Assembly: GCF_032854445.1 (NCBI RefSeq)
Contig: NC_088304.1
Location: 4,338,001 to 4,402,000 of the forward strand
Length of the DNA: 64,000 nt
Direction: 5' to 3'
From: Liolophura sinensis
Lineage: Eukaryota > Mollusca > Polyplacophora > Chitonida > Chitonidae
Shown here: positions 51,601 through 60,600 of the stretch, one piece after another
Numbering within the stretch: the first letter of the stretch is position 1
How the letters are laid out: every line of letters begins with the position of its first letter
Program-made: the position numbers and the translations under genes
The notes under the pieces: generated by a model
What the model was told of the DNA's origin: nothing
Databases searched by the model: none
The model's input: only the letters and a program-made list of their open reading frames with translations

Positions 51601-54600
51601 ATCCGTTTTTTGCCAGGTTTATGTGGTGTTTATGATGGTGATGTTTCAAATGACCTCTTGATGTCAAATGGCACCATCTTTGATCCATCAGATGATGAAG
51701 AACTTAACATTCCTAATGTCTTCTCCAACTCGTGGAGGTAAATTTCTCACATTTATATTTGTGAATGTTTTTTTGTGATGTTCAGTCACAGAAGGCAGCC
51801 TATCAAGGAAGGCAACTATCCTGGAATGGAGTGAAAGTGTTTGAAAGTACAGCAACATGTTTGTGGAGATATATATGCAATGAGTGATATCACATATTCT
51901 TGAATGACGTAATGACATATTTTCTGTATTTTAGTTTGACTTACAAACATGACAAAAGAGGTTTTTATAATATCCTGCAAAAGGAAAATAATTCAGACTG
52001 CTCGATCCGTATCAGTTAACTCGTCTTTTAAAACACAAAGGCTATGACATTTTGATTATCACATTGTATCATAGCCAAACAAATACACCAGTACTTTCTC
52101 AGGAATTATTATCAAGGTACGACGAATGCTTATGTCTTCAGAGTGGACATTGCTGATACGTACATAGAGGGAGTGGATGCAGGCCTTGTGCTTCAACCAT
52201 TAGCCACCCACTGCTCCTGTGCTGCCACCTACCTGTCAGGGGAGGTAACCCAAAACGTCTGCATGGATCAGTTACACATTTCAACCTGTGACCTAAGTAT
52301 CAGTAAGTCATATTTTGTCCCTTTATTATTCTGCAACTTCAAGAATCGGTGTGATGCTAATTGTAAAATGTAAAGGTGGTGATGGGCAGGGTGATCAAAA
52401 AGCGCAAGTAGCAAGCCGCAGAGGGCTGCCTCCTGCCATTCCTGTAGCTACCTACTTTGAATATTCTTACCATTTAAATCAATGGTAATTGTGACATAAT
52501 TATTTTCAATTCAGCCGCCTGCTTTTGAACTCTGACCTCCTCCCCCAATTTTAAATGAAACCCTGGTTGAGGATGAGAGGGTTCATGGCCAAGTGGTTAG
52601 TGTGCTAGCGCAGCACCTCTCACCGGGACCAGGGGCCTCTTACCAATACTCTGGTTGTATGTGGGAAGGTGTGTCCTCAACGTGTGGATGGTCAGTTGTT
52701 TCCCGAACTTTGCCTAGTTTCCTTCCACCATAATATCTGGCCGCTGTCATATTTAAGTGATGCAATCTTGATTACATTGTAAAACTCCAATCAAATAAAC
52801 AGTTATAAGTATTTGTGTTTATGGGAATCAGATTGTGTGCATGTTGAGGAATAACATGTATTTCTCCAATAGGGGTTCTAATTGCAAGATTCTCAGATGG
52901 CATATTCCTCCACAGAACCCTGGTTATACGTGTATATTGTCACAGCTATTTTTGGATGTTAGTCAGCTGAAGTTAAAGATGAAGTACCATATTTCACCTA
53001 AACTTTGGTACAGAAAAAGGAACATGAATAAAGAATTATGAAGAACTCTCTACTTAAGTCAATGTTTTTGATTGTAACCATGACTCTAGGACAAGTCACT
53101 CAGTGTCATACGTATCTTTCATTGGGGAGAGCCCACTTTCTCACTACAGACAAAACACTGGTAGGCCTAGAGATGTGTCATTAATGGTACATTAGACTGG
53201 AATCACTAATTGTATTGCTCTGGGAAATTTTTTGGGTCTGCAATGATGAATTATTATTGTTGTTGCTGTACTGAATTGCTGTGGGGCAAAAACTGGTGCT
53301 TCATTGTGCAATCTGTGATTTATTCATAATTTTTAGACCCTGAATTCGGGACAGAAGACTTTGTGGATTCAGCCATTGAGTCCTTGATCACCAGATCAAA
53401 AAGACAAACCAACAGACGACCTTTACCTCGTATCGACCTAAATTATGACCCAGAGGTAAGAGTGTTGCAAACATGTGAAGCTCTCCATTACAATGGTGGC
53501 CAGTTGTATCTGCATATTGTTTTTGGCAGAGTAAGGCAACACTAGGGTAATTTTCAGATTTAAGAGCAAAATCCAAAAGTGAAATATAGATAATCCACCG
53601 TTTCAATTTGTCTCTTAATGTTGTTATGGTTTACCTGTTTTTTAGGCTTTCCAGTCATGTAAATATGGTTTCAGCAGGAAAAATTGCCAGGATAACCATA
53701 AAATACATGTAGATGATTTTCAAGTTTTTATTTTGATATTCTCCTCCAAGACTTAAAAAGATGTTTATTCTGGCCGTAAAACAACAGTTGACATTAGTAT
53801 AGCGACATTCAGTCAGACGTACTGCTAGGCAGCACATTCTTCATTTGATTAAACTAAGGGTGAAAATAACATTAGTACCCCAAAAAGGACCAGTACCCCA
53901 AAACTTTGTATAACAAGGTTTAAAATTCAATCAGGAAATGTTATATAAGTTGAGCACTCATATTAGCTCATCTTATGATAGACTTGAGGTGCTTTTGTGG
54001 CTGAGTGGTTAGCGTGCCAGTGTCGGGGAAGGACTCAATATGGTTGCTGTGAGTTCAAGACCAGCTCAAGTTGGCTTTTTTTTGGGGTGTAAGTGAGGTG
54101 ATCTGCCAGTAACCTGCGAATGGTCATGGGTTTTCCCAACAATCTTCCTGGCTTCCTAACTTTATAATGCTGGTCGCCATTGTATAAGTGAAATATTCTT
54201 GAGTGTGGCGTTATACACAAATCAAATAAATAAATAAATATATAAATAAATATGGTCGATTGGGCTTGACAAAAGATTTATTACATGTGTACAGTTTGAG
54301 ATTTTTATTCATTTCTTAATATTTGTTGATTTCATTGGTATTTAATATGTGTATCATCATACTCAAGAAGTTTTCATTCATGTTTTATCTCCTTAGCATC
54401 TGAAGTTATTACTGAAGTGTTGAAATCAGTTTCTAATTTTGCCCAAAATTTTGACAAGTTGCTGTTGTTGTTGTTTGGATCAGATTCCTAGCTGGCCGTC
54501 AAATGGGTGGTACCAGGAGAATGCTACAGACTTCTGTGATGACTTCCTGTTCCGCCAGTCCAACCTCTCCCGTCAGTGTGGAGAAGCCCTTGAAGACCTG

Positions 54601-57600
54601 AATCTGAAGTATGTTCTCTCAGCCTGCGTGGATGACATTAAGGTAACAGAATGGAAGGTGTAACCGAATCAGGGCAAACCTTGTTGTTAGATCTGGCAGT
54701 TAAGCAGCCCTTGTTGAGTCCTGTGCCAACCTGTGGATGGCTGTGGGTTTCCCCTGGGCTGTTCCAAGTTTCCTTTCACCAGAGTGGTGCTTGGCCCCTT
54801 ATATATTTAGAATATCCTTGAGGACAGTGTCAAAGCACAAATATAAACATAAACTCATTTGCTATGGATTTACTGAAAATTTGAATAGAACTTTTTTTTA
54901 CAAGGTTTTTACAATGGCTTCAGTCCCCCATTGCCATGAATGGCCTTTATGTCCCTTACCTACGACCAACAGTTCTCCATGCTCATTAAAAATTGACGAT
55001 AGTCATTAATGGACCCTTCTGGATGACAAGCAGTCTTGCATAGTCATTACTGGCACTCATCAGTGACTAGCAGCATTGCATAGTCATTACTGGCACTCAT
55101 CAGTGACTAGCAGCATTGCATAGTCATTACTGGCACTTATCAGTGACTAGCAGCATTGCATAGTCATTACTGGCAGTTATCAGTGACTAGCAGCCTTGTG
55201 TAGTTATTACTGGCACTGATCAGTGACTAGCAGCCTTGCATAGTCATCACTGGCAGTTATCAGTGACTAGCAGCCTTGTGTAATTATATTTCTGGCACTT
55301 ATCAGTGACAAGCAGCCTTGCATAGTCATTACTGGCACTTATCAGTGACTAGCAGCTTTGCATATCATTATTGGCACTTATCAGTGACTAGCAGCCTTGT
55401 GTAGGTATTACTGGCACTTATTAGTGATTAGCAGCCTTGTGTAGTCATTGCTGGCACTTATCAGTGACTAGCAGCCTTGTGTAGGTATTACTGGCAGTTA
55501 TCAGTGACTATCAGCCTTGTGTAGTTATTACTGGCACTGATCAGTGACAAGCAGCCTTGCATAGTCATTACTGGCACTTATCAGTGACTAGCAGCTTTGC
55601 ATATCATTATTGGCACTTATCAGTGACTAGCAGCCTTGTGTAGTTATTACTGGCACTTATCAGTGACAAGCAGCCTTGTGTAGGTATTACTGGCACTGAT
55701 CAGTGACTAACAGCCTTGTGTAGTTATTACTGGCACTGATCAGTGACAAGCAGCCTTGTGTAGGTATTACTGGCAGTTATCAGTGACTAGCAGCCTTGTG
55801 TAGTTATTACTGGCACTGATCAGTGACAAGCAGCCTTGCATAGTCATTACTGGCAGTTATCGGTGACAAGCAGCCTTGCGTAGTCATTACTGGCACTTAT
55901 CGGTGACTAGCAGCCTTGCATAGTCATTACTGGCAGTTATCGGTGACTAGCAGCCTTGTGTAATTATTACTGGCACTAATTAGCGATTAGCAGCCTTGCA
56001 TAGTTATTACTGGCACTTATCAGTGACTAGCAGCCTTGTGTAGTTATTACTGGCACTAATTAGCGATTAGCAGCCTTGTGTAGTTATTACTGGCACTTAT
56101 CAGTGACTAGCAGCCTTGTGTAGTCATTACTGGCACTTATCAGTGACTAGCAGCATTGTGTAGTTATTACTGGCACTGATCAGTGACAAGCAATCTTGCA
56201 TAGTCATTACTGGCACTTATCAGTGACTAGCAACTTTGCATAGTCATTACTGGCACATCGGTGACTAGCAGCCTTGCATAGTCATTACTGGCACTTATCT
56301 GTGACTAGAAGCTTTGCATAGTCATGACTGGTACTTATGGGTGAGTAGCAGCCTTTGCATGAACACTGTATGTTTCAGGTGACTGGTGGTATAGACTGGG
56401 CACTGTCAGCATGGAGTAGTATCCGCGTGGCTTGTGAACAAGAGGCCAGGCGCACAGTGGTAGATCAGACAAACACAACAGTGCTTCTAAACAAGCTCCT
56501 CTCAGCCAGTTGTTACCAGGATTGTAGTGGAAATGGCAACTGTGTTGATGGTATGGATTACCTCCCTTGTGTACCTTGAATTTGATTGTCATGGATTTGT
56601 AGCTAATTTGTGTTTCATGCTGAAATACTGACCTGATATCACCCATAGGAAACTGACAATTCACTTTACCTGTAGACTTGATAAGGTATTTGCAACACTT
56701 CTTAACCATACTTCAATCAATTTCCTTTGTGCTTACCTGTCAGGTACATGTATTTGTTAAATTGTTTACTTGTAGCTTTGATAACTCCCACTGTGAATAT
56801 ATCTATCAGGTCGTGTGTTTCTGCTCGACATGATATCAGGCAAAAGTGGAAAGAACAAAAATAATTTGTGTATGATTGTCTAAAACTTACAAAAGACCTT
56901 GCAGATTTGTTGGAATGAGGGCCTCTTGCATGAAACCCACCTAATGTTACGAGCACGTAACAGCCATGGCGATGTAATGTCTACATTGCTGGTAACAGTC
57001 ATAGTTACATGCTTGTAACATTAAGACGGCTTCGTGCAAGTGGGCCTAGGAGGGAGTACCTTCATTCTTATCCTTTTACTCATCTTTTAAAACACAATAG
57101 CTGTGACACAGGTCTAGCTCTTTAAAGACACAGCTTATTGTTTGAAAATTCCTGTCATGAGTAAATGGTCCCTTTTGGCTAGTAACACTGGTGTGTTGAG
57201 TAATTATCTCTGATTCTATTACAGGTTTGTGCATGTGTGATGCCGGGTACCTGGGCTCAGACTGTTCTGTCAGGGCTGATATTGGTCCGCAGCTTATGGG
57301 AATTGATGAGGGTCACATGTGTGATGTTAACCTGACCTCCCAAACAGACTGCTCCACTGTCACCCTCCGGGGTTACAGCTTTGTGAACAGCCCGGCTCTT
57401 GAATGCAGGTTTCACCCTGCTAAGGTGTGTGGACTGATAGCCTTTTCTGATCAATATTGTTGTACATCCTAACTTCACATAAAGGCAGTGAAGTATCCAC
57501 ATAGACTGCTGTTTATTTTTTTAACAAAAAGAGATAGGTGAATAGCTGTGTGCTGTGTTAAGTGTGGGTTGATGTGTTGTGGGGGGAATGTTTGAAATTT

Positions 57601-60600
57601 GGATGCATGATTTGGTGGGCTATTCTGTGACTTGATTGGCTATTCTGTGACTGAGTGTGCTATTCTGTGACTAGGTGGACTATTCTGTGACTAGGGGGCG
57701 TTCTCTGATTGGGTGGGCTATTCTATGACTTGATTGGGTATTCTGTGATTGAGTGTGCTATTCTGTGACTAGGTGGACTATTCTGTGACTAGGGGGCATT
57801 CTCTGATTGGGTGGGCTATCCTATGACTTGATTGGGTATTCTATGAGTGAGTGTGCTATTCTGTGACTAGGTGGACTATTCTGTGACTAGGGGGCATTCT
57901 CTGATTGGGTGGACTATTCTATGACTTGATGGGGGTATTCTATGAGTGAGTGTGCTATTCTGTGACTAAGGGTGCTATTCTGTGAATGGGTAAGATATTT
58001 TCTGACTGAGGGGTCTATTCCCTGATTGAGTGGACCATTCTGTGACTGGGTAGGCAATTATGTGGCTTGCTGGGCTATTCTCTGGCTTGCTGGGCTATTA
58101 TCTGACCTGGTGGGCTATTTTGTGATGTGTTGGGCTGTTCTGTGATGTGTTTCAGTTAAAAACTAAATATTGGGGCTAAAAAAAACTAAATCCTGTGTTT
58201 TTCCGGTTGACTTTGATAGCTAACGGCTGCATCCGTGACAAACCGAACTGTTCATGCGTGTATTGCCTAATCAATTGATTAATTGACTGCTTTAATCAAG
58301 CATGAATGACGAACTCCAATAATGGCGAATTTATATTTTACGTTCAGTTGCTTAAAAGGTGACAGGTCACTTTGCCAATGGATTAAAAGTACTCACCCGA
58401 CAGTCAAAGGCTGGTGGGATAACAAGTGACACCTCTATTAATACTGCTCACAGTAGGTGCAAATGACATTTTCTTACATAGTGATAACCGATCCCCAATT
58501 GTTAAAATCTCTTATCCAGATTACGTAGATTAGCGACACCACAGGAAACAAAAGATGATTATAACCACCGTTGATAATACTTGTTTGACGTGCTTGAGTA
58601 ATTTCGGAAAATTAAACAGTTTTACAATCACAAACCCTTGTGACTTTGATCTGTTCTGTGACTGGGTGGGCCATTCTGTGACTGGGTGGGCCATTCTGTG
58701 ACTGGGTGGGCTATTCTGTCCTTGGGTTGGCTGTTCTGTGATTTGGTGGGCTATTCTGTGACTGGGTGGGCCATTCTGTGACTGGGTGGGCCATTCTGTG
58801 ACTGGGTGGGCCATTCTGTGACTGGGTGGGCCATTCTGTGACTGGGTGGGCTATTCTGTCATTGGGTTGGCTGTTCTGTGACTGGGTGGGCCATTCTGTG
58901 ACTGGGTGGGCCATTCTGTGACTGGGTGGGCCATTCTGTGACTGGGTGGGCTATTCTGTCCTTGGGTTGGCTGTTCTGTGATTTGGTGGGCTATTCGGTG
59001 ATTTGTTGGGTGGGGTTATGTGTGATTGAGTGTCATTTTGTCATTAGGTTGGCTGTTCTGTGATTTGCTTGGTATTCTGTAACTGAGTGGGCTATTCTGT
59101 GACTGGGTGGGCTATTCTGTCATTGGGTTGGCTGTTTTGTTATTGGGTGGGCTATTCTGTGATTTGCTGGGTGGGTTATTATCTGATTGAGTGTCATTCT
59201 GTCATTGGGTTGGCTGTTTGGTGATTGGTTTGGCTGTTCTGTGATTTGCTTGGTATTCTGTGACTGAGTGGGCTCTTCTGTGACTGGGTGGGCTATTCTG
59301 TCATTGGGTTGGTTATTCTGTGACTGGGTTGTCTATTTTGTCATTGGGTTGGCTGTTTTGTTATTGGGTGGGCTATTCTGTGATTTGCTGGGTGGGTTAT
59401 TATCTGATTGAGTGTCATTCTGTCATTAGGTTGGCTATTCTGTGATTTGCATGGTATTCTGTGACTGAGTGGGCTATTCTGTGACTGGGTTGGCTATTTT
59501 GTCATTGGGTTATCTATTCTGTGATTGGGTTGGTTATTCTGTGACTGGGTTGTCTATTTTGTCATTGGGTTGGCTGTTCTGTGATTGGATTGGCTATTCT
59601 GTGTTTTGTAGGGTAGGCTACTGTGATTTGCATGGTGGGTTATTCTCTGATTGAGTGTCATTCTGTCATGGGGTTGGCTATTCTGTGATTTGCTTGGTAT
59701 TCTGTCTGGGTGGGCTATTCTGTGACTGGGTGGGCTCTGTCATTGGGTTGGCTATTCTGTGTTTTGCATTTTCTGTGACTGAATGCGCTATTCTGTGACT
59801 GTGTTGGCTATTCTGTCATTGGGTTGGCTGTTCTGTGATTCTGTGATTTGCTGGGTTGGCTATTCTGTCATTTAGTTGGGTGTTCCATGATTTGTTTGGA
59901 TGTTCTGTGATTTGCTTGGTATTCTGTGACTGGGTGGTCCATTCTTTCATTAGATTGGTTATCCTGTGATTTGCTTGGTATTCTGTGAATGAGTGGGTTA
60001 TTCTGTGACTGAGTGGGCCATTCTGTGACTTAGTGGACTACTCTGTCATTGGGTTGGCTATTCTGTGATTTGCTTGGTATTCTGTGACTGAGTGAGCTGT
60101 TCTGGGACTTAGTGGGCTACTCTGTCATTGGGTTGGCTATTCTGTGATTTGCTTGGTATTCTGTGACTGAGTGAGCTATTCTGGGACTAGTTGGGCTATT
60201 CTGTCATTTAGTTGGCTGCTCTGTGATTGGGTTGGCTATTCTGTGATTTGCTGGGTAGGCTATTCTGTGACTGAGTGAGCTATTCTGTGACTTGGTGGGT
60301 TCTGTCATTGGGTTGGCTATTCTGTGATTTGTTGGGTAGGCTATTCTGTGACTGGGTGTGCTGTTTTGTGACTGGGTGGGTTCTGTCATTGGGTTGGCTA
60401 TTCTGTGATTTGCTTGGTATTCTGTGACTGAGTGGGCTATTCTGTGACTGGGTTGGCTATTCTGTCATTGGGTTGGCTGTTCTGTCATTGGGTTGGCTGT
60501 TCTGTTATTGAGTTGGCTATTCTGTGATTTGCTGGGTAGGCTATTCTGTCATTTAGTTGGCTGTTCCATGATTTGCTTGGTATTCTGTGACTAGGTGGTC

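Noticed and set aside
58530-58914. Minus-strand frames rich in THPVTEWPTQSQN
   Set aside because: Translation of the 20-bp minisatellite.
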